A DNA stretch of 64,000 bases from Kalymmatonema hyalinum WJT4-NPBG1. Lineage in GTDB: Bacteria; Cyanobacteriota; Cyanobacteriia; Cyanobacteriales; Nostocaceae. A program made the translations under genes and the position numbers. Each line of letters opens with the position of its first letter. Positions within the stretch are counted from its first letter, which is position 1. Below the pieces are notes generated by a model that was not told where the DNA came from, made no database searches, and saw only the letters and a program-made list of their open reading frames with translations. Shown here piece after piece: positions 9,282 to 18,280 of the stretch. The DNA is taken from NCBI GenBank assembly GCA_019359075.1, contig JAHHIB010000020.1, positions 20,270 through 84,269 of the forward strand. Reading direction: 5' to 3'.

Positions 9282-9659
9282 TTATGTCGGCATTGCCACA
9301 CTATCACCAGCTTTAGAGGGCCATCTCACAGTCAAAATAGTGGACTCAGACTCAGCAACCCAACAATGCGGCACACCCGCACACCAAAGAACGTAGTCGC
9401 CCTCACGAGATAGTACAATATCTCCGTCCTCAAATTGAAGACGAAATTGTCCCTTGATCAGGATAGAAAGGGTGGCGGCTTGGTTATTGACTGCCCACTC
9501 AGTTCTACTGTCTCCTGCTTTGTGGACAGCCCATTTCACTTCTAGGTCTTCAGTCGAGCGCGGATCTTCACTTGGGGTGATAAAGTGACCCATAAACCAC
9601 CCCCAGCGCTTCGCGCCTTCGTTAACAGCGTTACCAAAAACAACTTTGTCATTAGTCAT
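9282..9659 (-). CDS. cupin-domain protein
   Basis: A 125-residue single-domain protein with a cupin-like beta-barrel pattern: an ILIKGQFRLQFEDG turn, GDYVLWCAGVPHCW, and a conserved-type C-terminal strand. Its metal-site residues look incomplete; His in GVPHCW is the clearest candidate. Small cupins of this type often bind sugars or small acids or act as isomerases, and a sugar role would suit the galK neighbour 198 bp upstream, but that is inference. The upstream spacer carries tandem AGTCATTAGT-type repeats at about 9653-9692. Confidence 0.65.
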   Translation of the reverse strand: MTNDKVVFGNAVNEGAKRWGWFMGHFITPSEDPRSTEDLEVKWAVHKAGDSRTEWAVNNQAATLSILIKGQFRLQFEDGDIVLSREGDYVLWCAGVPHCWVAESESTILTVRWPSKAGDSVAMPT

Positions 9660-9857
9660 GAGTCATTAGTATTAGTCATGAGTCATTAGTCAACAATCCA
9701 AAATTATCGTAAATTCAAGGGTTTAAGACTCCTTCGTCTATACTAGTCTCAGTTTCAGTCGGGGTTGGTTGAAATCCCCCTTTGAAACTGTCTTCAATGC
9801 GTGAATTTTGAATTTTGAATTTTGAATTGTTAACTCCCCTGCTCCCCATCTCCCCAA

Positions 9858-10946
9858 TCAAAAATCGGTAGCGGGAACTAAAATTCGTCCGGTGTTACCT
9901 GTTTGATTGTATTGTTCGAGGACGTTACTAGCAATACCTCTGCCCTCACCCGCAGCCACCAAAGCAACGCAAGCCCCGCCAAAACCTGCACCCGTCAGCC
10001 TTGCGCCAAACACTCCTGCTGTTTTCTGCAACATCCCTACCAGCGTATCCAGCGCTGGTACAGAAACTTCGTAGTCGTCCCGCAAGCTGGCGTGGGATGC
10101 GTTCATCAATTCGCCAAAGCGCTGTAGAGACGTTTCATGAAACGTCTCTACAATTTGCAAAACCTCCAAAACGCGGTTATTTTCCGTTATGACATGACGG
10201 GCGCGACGCCGCAGCGGTTCGGGTAATACTTCTGTTGCGCTACTGTCAGTAATATCTCGCAGCGCCTTCACCCCCAGTAACCGCGCCGCCTCCTCGCATT
10301 CACCTCGCCGCTGGTTATATCCGCTACCTGCAAGCGTGCGAGGCACACCGCTATCTATCACCACAATCTCCGCTCCACTTGGAAAAGGTATCACGCGGCG
10401 TTCCAGGCTACGCGTATCTAAAAACAGCATATGCTCAGTGTCAGCGAGGCTGGAAGCCATCTGATCCATAATGCCGCATTGCACACCGGCATACTGAATT
10501 TCCGCTTGTTGTGCGAGTTGGGCGATTTCGACATCATTGATGGGGAGGTTGAGGAGTTGGCGCACAGCCCTCAGCGTTGCGACTTCCAAAGCCGCACTGC
10601 TAGACAAACCCGAACCGATAGGAACCGTTGATTTGACGTGCAAATTCAGCGACGGTATCGTGTATCCTTGTTTTTGCAAAAGCTGAATACATCCAAAGAT
10701 ATAACTTGCAAATCCAGACGGCGTATGATTACTTTCTAAAACGCTGACTCGCTCGTCTAAATCTTCAGAATAAAAGTGGTGGTGTCCATCGGTACTAGAA
10801 CCTAGCTGTACGGTGGTGCGTTGGGGAATTGCTGTTGGGAGCACGAAGCCATCATTATAATCAGTATGTTCGCCAAGTAGGTTGACTCTTCCTGGCGCAC
10901 TGGCTTCTGTTTCAGGTGGTTTACCGAATATCTTTTGGAAGTTCAT
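9858..10946 (-). CDS. galK: galactokinase
   Basis: Phosphorylates galactose to galactose-1-phosphate. The protein has 362 residues and all GHMP kinase signatures: the galactokinase motif GRVNLLGEHTDYNDG near residue 20, the ATP-binding GSGLSSSAALEVA near 113, and the C-terminal GARLTGAGFGGACVAL. The catalytic Asp is expected in CGIMDQMAS. A perfect 30-bp palindrome is inserted in frame and encodes about VETFHETSLQ near residue 267, just before GELMNASHASL. The gene is on the minus strand with the M24-like gene upstream and the cupin gene downstream, and may be co-transcribed with them. Confidence 0.95.
   Translation of the reverse strand: MNFQKIFGKPPETEASAPGRVNLLGEHTDYNDGFVLPTAIPQRTTVQLGSSTDGHHHFYSEDLDERVSVLESNHTPSGFASYIFGCIQLLQKQGYTIPSLNLHVKSTVPIGSGLSSSAALEVATLRAVRQLLNLPINDVEIAQLAQQAEIQYAGVQCGIMDQMASSLADTEHMLFLDTRSLERRVIPFPSGAEIVVIDSGVPRTLAGSGYNQRRGECEEAARLLGVKALRDITDSSATEVLPEPLRRRARHVITENNRVLEVLQIVETFHETSLQRFGELMNASHASLRDDYEVSVPALDTLVGMLQKTAGVFGARLTGAGFGGACVALVAAGEGRGIASNVLEQYNQTGNTGRILVPATDF
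10123..10152. repeat. perfect 30-bp palindrome inside galK
   Basis: The sequence TGTAGAGACGTTT-CATG-AAACGTCTCTACA is its own reverse complement across all 30 bases. Palindromes of this GTAGAGACG type are common between genes in Nostoc-like genomes; here one lies in frame within a coding region. Confidence 0.9.
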
Positions 10947-11038
10947 AATTGTTAGTAGATAGCAAAAGAATTAAATATTACACATCCGCCCAACGATACA
11001 ACGAATAATACTTTCGCGCCAAGACCCAAAGGCGAGCC

Positions 11039-11073
11039 AGCGCTGCAGGAGGGTTTCCCTCCGTAGGCGACTG
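11039..11073. repeat. dispersed 35-bp palindromic repeat, copy 1
   Basis: A sequence starting AGCGCTGCAGGAGGG and ending CCTCCGTAGGCGACTG, with a GGAGGG/CCCTCC stem. An essentially identical copy is at 43771-43805. It lies in the 193-bp gap between galK and the M24-like gene. Confidence 0.8.
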
Positions 11074-11139
11074 GCGTCGCAAAGTTTTTCTTAGCACCTT
11101 TGCGCGTTTGCATGAGATTCTCTCATTGTGCAACCTGTA

Positions 11140-12240
11140 TTAGCCCACCTCCAACGGAACGGGACGCAGCCTTCCCTCTACCTCCACGCTGGGAAAATTT
11201 GCATCGAAAGTCAGATTTTCCAATTTTCCATCCTGGAGAATAACAAAAGTATCTTCAACCTTTGCCCCTGGTAAACTAGGATTCCAAGCAACAGCTGTAC
11301 CTTCTGCTAAAGTGTCGGTAGTTGAGGGATTTGCCACAATTTCTCGCGACAGATATCCTGTTGTTCCACCTTGATGATGTTCGCGGATTGCATTATTAAA
11401 TCCGTGCTGTTGATAGGCTTTCGCTAAAGTGTCATAAACTGCATTGAGAGATGTTCCCGGTTTACACAAATTCAAAGCTTCGGCTTCAATTTCGCGGACA
11501 TGACGATGCAATTCGGCGTGTTCATCTGAAAGCGCACCAAAACAGACAAATCGCGTCAGATTCGCATACAAACCATATCCCCTAGCGCAAAACACGAGCA
11601 TTGCTTGCCTTCCCAACTGCTCACTGCTGGCTGTAGCATGGCGGTATAGCGGTAAACGCCTTTCGCCAGCCACCAGTGTCAGTGCTGGATGCAGCCCCCT
11701 CGCCCACAACGCCTCTGCACCCGCACCCGCTAACTGATATTCTGTCCAGGTTGGCTTGGCTGCTTTGAGTACTTCTGTCATCGCTTCGCTTGCTTTTCGC
11801 CCCACTTGGCGATATCGCTCTAGCTCGCTTGACATCATGACTTTTTTATGCAGTTGTAGAGACGGCGGTAATAGCTTCTCTACATCAGGGATGGGGCGTT
11901 CGCTCAAAACCTTTCCGCCACCAGTCGCATCACGGACAAAAGATTCACGCGCAGCAGCATCAGCCCAAGGGTTAACGTGCAGCTTAAAATTAGCTGGCAG
12001 TTCTTCGTCCTGTAAACGCTGCGCTTCAATTTCATCTGTTAATACCCAAGCATCTTGCGCCGTTACCAACACTTCTGCTACTCCAGTTTCAGCAGTCAGC
12101 AGCACGGTGTTAGAAGCGCCAGCAGTCGCCCAAGCAAACCAGTCTGTACCGCGTAGTCGCACAGCTTGCGCCTCAGTTTCAGCGAGAGTTTGGCGGATTA
12201 ACTCTAGCTTGGTAGAAACTTCTTGATTCAAAGGATTCAT
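11140..12240 (-). CDS. M24-family (aminopeptidase P-like) protein, probably lacking metal ligands
   Basis: A 366-residue protein with the two-domain plan of Xaa-Pro peptidases: a creatinase-like N-terminal domain (1-130) and a pita-bread domain (about 140-350) with HHQGGTTGYLSRE and a C-terminal KVEDTFVI. Active M24 enzymes use two Asp, one His and two Glu to hold two metals. The segment that normally supplies the Asp pair reads LVFCARGYGLYANLTRF here, with Cys and Asn at the usual Asp positions. The protein is therefore probably a non-peptidase or has changed chemistry. The fold call is firm; the loss of ligands is inferred by eye from the motif pattern. It lies upstream of galK on the same strand. 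Confidence 0.8.
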   Translation of the reverse strand: MNPLNQEVSTKLELIRQTLAETEAQAVRLRGTDWFAWATAGASNTVLLTAETGVAEVLVTAQDAWVLTDEIEAQRLQDEELPANFKLHVNPWADAAARESFVRDATGGGKVLSERPIPDVEKLLPPSLQLHKKVMMSSELERYRQVGRKASEAMTEVLKAAKPTWTEYQLAGAGAEALWARGLHPALTLVAGERRLPLYRHATASSEQLGRQAMLVFCARGYGLYANLTRFVCFGALSDEHAELHRHVREIEAEALNLCKPGTSLNAVYDTLAKAYQQHGFNNAIREHHQGGTTGYLSREIVANPSTTDTLAEGTAVAWNPSLPGAKVEDTFVILQDGKLENLTFDANFPSVEVEGRLRPVPLEVG

Positions 12241-12530
12241 ATTATACCTGTGTTAAAGTGTCTTTGATTGATGACCCGATTATGTCGGGGTTCTCTTCTA
12301 CGTATTGTTTGCTGCACCTTAGAGATTGTTCCTGCAAGACGAGTGGGAAAGCTTTCAGCAGAGTCTGAACCGAGCAGGCGATCGCGTAAGGAGAGCTTTC
12401 GATTTGGCTTGGAAACATATCACTGGCAAAAAATCATAAAAGGTATTGCTATTGAGCCGAGATACAAGGAAATAAGCATGTTGCAACTTAAATGGACATC
12501 AGCTTAGCAGAAGTCCTCAAACCACAATCT

Positions 12531-13370
12531 CTACAGCAGGCGTGCCGCTGCCTCACGTAATCGATAGTTACAATCAGCAACTATTGGACTACCATGAGCG
12601 ACAGAAATGACCCGCAAGTCAGGTATGCCATCAGCTAATGCTTCTAACCACTGGCGATAGGCATTGCGATCGCTCAGAAAAAACCGCCTACCCAAGCCAG
12701 TGATACCAAAAAATCCACTCGATCCAATGGCACTTGCTCCTATCCACTGAAGTAGGAATTCTCCTGTAGGTAAGTGCTGCTGTAAATATGACTTGTTTAA
12801 GTTAAATAGAATGTCTGTAAACACTAGTGCCTTCCCCGTCGGTAGTGGCAGTTCATAAACGAGTTCTTGCGGACGGATACCAGCAGGTTCGTGACAAATA
12901 ATTCCGTATGCTCTTAAAACTTCCTCTGCGATTCCATCTACCGCCACCACTTGTTCGACATACGGTTTTGCTGCTGCTGGACAAACAATTATTAGCTGAG
13001 GATAGCGCTGTTTATATACGCCAACATCAAGTCTGTGGATGCGGTTAGGTACAACCAGGATTTTAGGCGTGCCTAAAGACTCAAGTTTTGCCATTCCCGC
13101 TTCATTTAAGGCGATCGCGCCGTGAATCAGTAGGCTAGCGTCTGCTAATCTATAAAGCACCATTTCACGCGGAACTATAGTAGAACTAGGCAAAGTGCCG
13201 GTCACGTGCCAAAGATTTGGTGCTAGTTCTTCAATCGCACCATGAGGTAAAATATGAGACTGCCACTCATCCTGAGTAGAAGTGCTTCTATGCTGACGAG
13301 GTTTAATTGAGGAGAAGAAAGAATAAAATAGCTCAGAGGCATCCCCTTTTTCTTGATTCATATTTATCAC
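12531..13370 (-). CDS. DUF4336-like / metallo-beta-lactamase-fold protein
   Basis: A 279-residue protein with the layout of cyanobacterial DUF4336-type MBL-fold proteins: NLWHVTG, MVLYRLADASLLIHGAIAL, a VVPNRIHRLDVGVYKQRYP helix, ALVFTDILFNLN, and a C-terminal RVISVAHGSPI. The usual HxHxDH zinc motif is not present; only scattered His residues remain, so hydrolase activity is doubtful. No signal peptide is visible. The flanking DNA is a pseudogene zone. The role is unknown. Confidence 0.65.
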   Translation of the reverse strand: MINMNQEKGDASELFYSFFSSIKPRQHRSTSTQDEWQSHILPHGAIEELAPNLWHVTGTLPSSTIVPREMVLYRLADASLLIHGAIALNEAGMAKLESLGTPKILVVPNRIHRLDVGVYKQRYPQLIIVCPAAAKPYVEQVVAVDGIAEEVLRAYGIICHEPAGIRPQELVYELPLPTGKALVFTDILFNLNKSYLQQHLPTGEFLLQWIGASAIGSSGFFGITGLGRRFFLSDRNAYRQWLEALADGIPDLRVISVAHGSPIVADCNYRLREAAARLL

Positions 13371-13431
13371 TGCCTTATTAGCCTCAACTAACTACTTAAT
13401 AAATACACCTTTTTCAGGTAGTGATCCAACT

Positions 13432-13698
13432 GCTGCAAGATGTGAATTAAATGTACTCAATCATCATCTGGAAGATAAAACATTTATCGCTGGCGATTAG
13501 TCGGTCGCAGATATCGCGAATTATCCATGGGTGTCAGGAGGGCTAAACTTTATTCGCACCGCACATCTTGCTCGGGTAGAGAACTTGACCGCTCTTGATC
13601 GTTGGGTGAAAACAGTTGGCGATCGCCCCCTTGGGGCGGCTCCTTTGGAGCATCGCCCCGCCGTTAAAAGAGGACTAGAGGTAATAAAGTCGCTATAA
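13432..13698 (+). pseudogene. glutathione S-transferase C-terminal fragment with internal stop
   Basis: One frame reads LNVLNHHLEDKTFIAGD, then a TAG at 13498-13500, then SVADIANYPWVSGG, LTALDRWVKTVGDRP and AVKRGLEVIKSL before TAA. This is the C-terminal helical domain of YfcG/Gst-type glutathione transferases; the stop replaces the Tyr expected in DYSVADIA. The N-terminal thioredoxin-like domain is missing. A short in-frame repeat block encoding about LGAAPLEH interrupts the end, next to a GCGATCGC site. Confidence 0.8.
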
Positions 13699-13816
13699 AG
13701 GGTGTCTAACGGTCGTGTTCAGCAGAGGCGGATAACCTTGAACTCAGCACCAAGATCTTTATACCGTCCGCTGCAACACGGTTGTTCTGCTGCGACTTAT
13801 GACTTGTTGCTTATTA

Positions 13817-14071
13817 TCACAGTTCAAGGATTTGCATCCCCGAAAATTGCGCCCTAACGTGTTCGATCGCTTTGTATCGTGCTTCAATCAGGGCTGCCAC
13901 AACGACGGGTTGCTGCTGCCCCTGACTCTCAAACTGCCTCGCTATTTCCTCTGCACTCGTCAGTTGGGCAATTTCTCTAGCATAAGCAATGTCGCTAAAT
14001 TGCCGAACATACGCAACTAGGAGTGCTGTTGGACTAATTTTGTCAAAATCACTGACTGAAGAAGTAGACAT
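13817..14071 (-). pseudogene. truncated class I SAM-dependent methyltransferase (N-terminal fragment)
   Basis: Eighty-four residues resembling the start of cyanobacterial methyltransferases of the leucine carboxyl methyltransferase-like group: SPTALLVAYVRQFSDIAYA, then ARYKAIEHVRAQ and MQILEL, where the reading stops. In intact relatives the last piece leads straight into the SAM-binding glycine loop, so the catalytic part is absent. It is probably a relic. It could be a short expressed protein, but nothing supports that. Confidence 0.6.
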
Positions 14072-14438
14072 GATATGCTGTCTTTGGCTGTTTTCAAAGT
14101 TTACCGTTTGCGGTTGAACTGGCGACGGATTGTCCCCTAGAAATTGGTCAGCCTGAGTCCTTCGGACACAGCAAAGCCGAACGTTTTGTTGATCTATGTT
14201 CCAAGACGGGTAATCGTTGTATTAAGGCTGACCAATTTTTTACGTGTTAGACCCCCGTATTGACACACCATTGTAGCCAATAACTTCAAAACAGATTAAT
14301 CTCGAACAGTAAGCGCCTGTTTTGTTCCCAGATATTTGGATTGCAGATAAATCTGCACGTGTCGTTTTTCATCCACGAGTTGAAACTACGTGGCTTTCAA
14401 ACTCCCGCTGAACTTTAGGTAAAGTAGCGATGATTCTA

Positions 14439-14494
14439 GGCAAACTTAAAATTTCATCTATCTATCGGTCGTGAAATCCTGTAGAAATTTTTAC
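14439..14494. repeat. 56-bp dispersed repeat, copy 1
   Basis: Begins GGCAAACTTAAA and includes ATCTATCTATCGG and CTGTAGAAATTTTTAC. A second copy at 31891-31947, upstream of the catalase gene, differs at only a few positions. Both copies lie near transposase relics. Confidence 0.85.
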
Positions 14495-14833
14495 TTTCTT
14501 AGAACAGTTGAGTTGGTCTTAACCCAATTCGGTATCCCTAGTAAGCGAATGACTATTAGTCAATGACTAAAACTGAAATCGGCTCTTTGTAAGTAGTGAA
14601 CTATACGCTTGATTGTTATTATAAGTCCCTCTAAAGAATTTCTTGTAGATTCTCCTGAAGACAGAGTATAGCAGCTACCAAAGTAAATAATATGAATGTG
14701 TACAGAGTTCGGAATGTAAATACAGGATTTAAAAGATGCGATCGCAGCCTACAAAAAACAGTCTTAAATTGTAGTTAAAGAGACAGTTAGCCTGTAATTA
14801 AGTCTATGGTGAAAGGGGACATCCTTCTACATA

Positions 14834-15080
14834 TCACTCAAAAATACAGACCGACTGAAATTTGAGTGTATATAGCCTTTTACCACTATAAATGCTCAGC
14901 TGGCTTTTTTCGGTCGTTCAATTAGGGTTTCATTTGCATCAATTACAATTACTTTCCCAGCATAGTTGTGGTAATGTAATTGCTTTTTACCCGGCAGATT
15001 GAAGACTCCTGAGAGAACTAAAGCAGTCTCTAATTTTAGGGTTATAAAACAGACATTTGAATCACGCACTTCCCAATTTT
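14834..15080 (-). pseudogene. DDE transposase relic (IS5/DDE_Tnp_4 type)
   Basis: Read on the minus strand, the DNA gives LPGKKQLHYHNYAGKV, then VIVIDANETLIERPKK, followed by a frameshift and IYSGKRLYTLKFQ ending at a stop at 14834-14836. The run ID(A)xE-x2-IERPKK-x-YSGKK-x3-TLK is characteristic of the DDE_Tnp_4/IS5-like transposase core. The N- and C-terminal thirds are missing, so the element is dead. The upstream part of the same frame (QNWEVRDSNV) is open but unrecognised. Confidence 0.6.
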
Positions 15081-15370
15081 GAACAAGGTGGAAGTATGTG
15101 TGGTACTCTCGTACCTTACTCCAGGTTAATCACAACTGAATATTTGATACTTAATTGATTAGGTTTACCTGATTTCTTCTTTTTGTGTTCTACCTGCTCC
15201 CGCACCATACTTACCATGTGGCAAAACCTTTCCTTGTAAATGCCACAGAGTATGCCTGAAATTTTCGCACTTTGAGATATTTGTACTGCTTGTAGGTCAT
15301 GGGCTATACCCAGACTGACCTACTCTTTTTACCTGATTATCCACTTATTTCCACTTATTTAAGAAGTCTC

Positions 15371-16858
15371 ATGGTTAACTTACTAAAGCCCCCCAGTGTT
15401 TCAAGTTCTCGCCTCGGTACTATAACTGGTTTGTGGAGGGAACAATCTCCTTACGACAGGAGGGCGCTTAATACTGGTATCGTCCATTTCGGCCCGGGTC
15501 GTTTTTTTAGGGGTCACCTCGCCTACATAATACATAACTATCTTGCACAGAAGGGGTCCCAAGAGCAGAGATGGGGGATTTGTGGGGTTAGCCTCAAGAG
15601 CCAAGGCACCATTACTAAATTGAAACCGCAGAGATTCCTTTACACTTTGACCAAACACTCGAGTTGCGCTAAAAATCGTGAGGAAGCGGAAGTTATAGGT
15701 TCTATCAGGGAAATCGTTAATGGTAGAGAGAAGTGCGACTATGTGCTTGAAAAGATGACGTCTCCCTCTGTGCATCTCGTGACTCTTACAATTACTCAAG
15801 GAGGCTACCATCTAGACAAGAGTTTTAATCTCGACACAGCGAATGAAGACATCGCGCACGATCTGCGAAATCCTTCCACTCCAACAACTGCAATTGGCTT
15901 TATAGTAGAGGCGCTACGCCGACGACGCGATTGCGGAATGACCCCCTTCACCACGCTTTCTTGCGACAACCTTCCAAGAAACGGGGAGATCCTGCGAAAA
16001 GCAGTGCTAGCTTACGCTGACCTGATTGAGCCTCAGCTTGCAGAATACATCAGGGATAACGCGAGGTTTCCTAATACGGTTGTAGACAGGATTGTGCCTC
16101 AAGAGCAAGAATCCGACTATAACTACCCCAGCCGACTGTTGCAGGTTCGCGATCGCGGACCCATTGTTACGGAGCCATTTTGGCAGTTTGTCGTGGAAGA
16201 CAACTTCACAGGCGATCGACCCAAGTGGGAAGATGCGGGGGTCATTATGACTAGCGACATCACTCCCTTTCTGTATATGAAGTCGAGATTCTTGAATGCA
16301 GTACACTCCTTCATAGCCTGTTTAGCTGTAAGAGCAGGTATAAAGTATATGCATGAGGCGATCAGGCTACCGGAATTCCACTTGTTTACTCGGCTTCTCA
16401 TGGACGATATCGCAGCAGCAACACCAGTGCCTCGCGAGATGTGTGAACAATATATGAAGCAAGTGTTACTAAGGCTGAGTAACGAAGATCTTCCCGATAC
16501 TACTGAGAGAATCTCTTCAGAAACAGCCAGGAAAGTAGGCAAGTATATATTTCCGATACTTCAGGATGCTTATAGCCGAAAGGTCAGCATGAAGCGGATT
16601 ATACTTCCCGTTGCGGCGTGGCTTCTTGCAGTCAGAGAGGGGGCGTGCGAGTCTGGTCAGCCCTATCATGCCAAGGATACCCAAAGCGCAATTACAGCGA
16701 TTCAAGAAGGCGCGGTGATTAGCGGCATTCTGGGATTGGAAAATTGCGAACAGACAGAGGTCGTAGATAATGAATGCCACCAAGCTTTGCGAGATCTTCA
16801 GACCCACGGACTATTGACTACACTTAAGAATTATAGTGAGAGAGGTCAATTGAGATGA
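15371..16858 (+). CDS. mannitol dehydrogenase family protein (copy 1)
   Basis: NAD(P)-dependent oxidation of a polyol or sugar acid to a keto sugar, cytoplasmic. It has 495 residues from this start. The dinucleotide-binding start is GIVHFGPGRFFRGH, the substrate loop is CDNLPRNG, and the catalytic Lys-x5-Asn-x2-His pattern is intact in MKSRFLNAVH. An upstream ATG at 15299 is in frame, but this start gives an N-terminus matching the second copy at 24966. It overlaps the HAD gene by ATGA, so the two are surely co-transcribed. It is clearly diverged from copy 2, so the two probably act on different polyols. Confidence 0.88.
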   Translation: MVNLLKPPSVSSSRLGTITGLWREQSPYDRRALNTGIVHFGPGRFFRGHLAYIIHNYLAQKGSQEQRWGICGVSLKSQGTITKLKPQRFLYTLTKHSSCAKNREEAEVIGSIREIVNGREKCDYVLEKMTSPSVHLVTLTITQGGYHLDKSFNLDTANEDIAHDLRNPSTPTTAIGFIVEALRRRRDCGMTPFTTLSCDNLPRNGEILRKAVLAYADLIEPQLAEYIRDNARFPNTVVDRIVPQEQESDYNYPSRLLQVRDRGPIVTEPFWQFVVEDNFTGDRPKWEDAGVIMTSDITPFLYMKSRFLNAVHSFIACLAVRAGIKYMHEAIRLPEFHLFTRLLMDDIAAATPVPREMCEQYMKQVLLRLSNEDLPDTTERISSETARKVGKYIFPILQDAYSRKVSMKRIILPVAAWLLAVREGACESGQPYHAKDTQSAITAIQEGAVISGILGLENCEQTEVVDNECHQALRDLQTHGLLTTLKNYSERGQLR

Positions 16859-17601
16859 AACCGCTTCATCAGCATCCTAAGATGGTGCTTTTCGATCATG
16901 ACGGAACTGTCGTTGATAGTGAAACCATAGCACTTGAGAGCGCGTGGAGGCTGACAAGTGAAGTGGCTCGTGAGTTCGCTGGCGCTCAACACTATGAGCT
17001 TGATGAGTTTGTTAAAAGCTTCGCAGGGAAACCTTACAGGGAAATACTCAAGAAGATCTACGCAGACTCATCAACCACTCTTAATGAGCGCGATATTGAC
17101 TTTCTTGTGGCTGAAGAAGAAAAGAGAGCGATTGAACGGCTTAGTGTACAGGCAAAAGCGACTGAAGGAACGCCTGAAGTGCTGTCTTACCTGCGCGACG
17201 ACGGATTTGAATATGCACTAGTCAGTAACAGCAGCTTACAGCGGCTGAGTGCTTGCCTTACTTCTGCTGCCCTGACCGACTATTTCCCAAGTGAGCTGGT
17301 ATTTAGCGCTCACGACTCTCTCCCCGTTGCCCGGCCCAAGCCGCTTCCTGACATCTACCTACATGCAGCGAAGTGTCTGGATGCTGAAGTTTCGGATTGC
17401 GTGGCAATTGAAGATTCTCTCAGTGGGGTAAGGTCTGCCGTTGCCGCTGGAATTGGGCAGATTATCGGTTATGTAGGGGGAACTCATATAAGCGAGGATG
17501 AACGAACAAGCCGTGCAGATGCTCTTCAGTCGGCTGGTGCCCAGCAAGTTATCGAGCGGATGCACGATCTTATCGGGATATTGTCAGCAACCCCGGTCTA
17601 A
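16855..17601 (+). CDS. HAD-family sugar phosphatase / beta-phosphoglucomutase-like
   Basis: A 248-residue HAD hydrolase of the beta-PGM type. The nucleophile motif is FDHDGTVVDSE (Asp near residues 14 and 16), with SNSS as motif II, RPKPLPDIY carrying the motif III Lys, and IEDSLSGVRSAVAAG as the acidic motif IV. A helical cap lies between about 25 and 95. It overlaps the upstream mannitol dehydrogenase by 4 bases (ATGA). In this setting it may dephosphorylate a polyol or ketose phosphate, or clear a toxic sugar phosphate; the exact substrate cannot be read from sequence. Confidence 0.88.
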   Translation: MKPLHQHPKMVLFDHDGTVVDSETIALESAWRLTSEVAREFAGAQHYELDEFVKSFAGKPYREILKKIYADSSTTLNERDIDFLVAEEEKRAIERLSVQAKATEGTPEVLSYLRDDGFEYALVSNSSLQRLSACLTSAALTDYFPSELVFSAHDSLPVARPKPLPDIYLHAAKCLDAEVSDCVAIEDSLSGVRSAVAAGIGQIIGYVGGTHISEDERTSRADALQSAGAQQVIERMHDLIGILSATPV

Positions 17602-17652
17602 ATAAACTGGGCATAAGGCACTGAGATCTGATCGTTTTCAAACCCTCCGCAC

Positions 17653-18132
17653 CTACAACTTCTTGAAGTACCTGGCGATTGGTAACAGTCTGAAACCCAT
17701 CTTTTCATAGGTATAACGTGCTGGGGCATGACCGGGATCACCTCCGGTCTCGACCATAGCAACGGACATCCCAGCAACTTTCATCCAATCAAGAGCGAAT
17801 TGGGTGAGAGCAGCGCCAATGCCTCGACGTTGATAGCCTGGATCGACGGCGATCATGTAGATTTCACCCATGCTGCTCTCCAAGTGGAGTTTCACGGCAA
17901 CAAAGCCCACGGTTGAACCAGAGTCTATCGCAACCCACACCTTTGTGTCCGCATCAGCACAGACTTCCTCGACAGCCTTTTGCTGGCTTACACGCCAATC
18001 GTCGGGATAAAATGCTCGGTACACGTCAAAGTCCATCGCGTTCTGAATCGAATCAAAGACCGGAGCCCATGCCCGAAGCGAAAGACGAATAACGGCATCA
18101 ACTTGGCGGGGGTCGTATGGTTCAATTCGCAT
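17653..18132 (-). CDS. GNAT-family N-acetyltransferase
   Basis: A 159-residue GNAT fold. The acetyl-CoA loop is seen in QRRGIGAALTQFALDW, preceded by EIYMIAVDPGY and followed by MVETGGDPGHAPARYTYEKMGF. The length is typical of a single-domain enzyme. It is convergent with the HAD gene (51 bp between stops) and lies downstream of sorC on the same strand. Acceptor unknown; it may be a passenger in the polyol region. Confidence 0.85.
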   Translation of the reverse strand: MRIEPYDPRQVDAVIRLSLRAWAPVFDSIQNAMDFDVYRAFYPDDWRVSQQKAVEEVCADADTKVWVAIDSGSTVGFVAVKLHLESSMGEIYMIAVDPGYQRRGIGAALTQFALDWMKVAGMSVAMVETGGDPGHAPARYTYEKMGFRLLPIARYFKKL

Positions 18133-18280
18133 TTCGGTATGGACTCCAGAAGACGACGGAGGCTCTTAGGCAATCAAGCAGCCGAACAATTTATTCTAAC
18201 GTGAGTTCGGGATAAGAAGGGGTGGAATAGATACAGTTGAACGTTCTTAGCAGCAACAATGATCAGCAACGCCTGAAAAA

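Larger units (their letters stand above)
14072..15370. other. 1.3-kb gene-poor stretch upstream of the polyol island
   Basis: Holds no intact gene. It contains one copy of a 56-bp dispersed repeat (14439-14494) and a transposase relic (14834-15080). The rest, 14495-14833 and 15081-15370, is AT-rich; I see no RNA gene or long palindrome in it. The promoter of the first mannitol-dehydrogenase gene should lie in its right end. Confidence 0.6.

Noticed and set aside
12268..12507. 79-residue plus-strand frame in the gap before the DUF4336-like gene
   Set aside because: No family pattern, no ribosome site, Arg/Ser-rich composition typical of chance frames.
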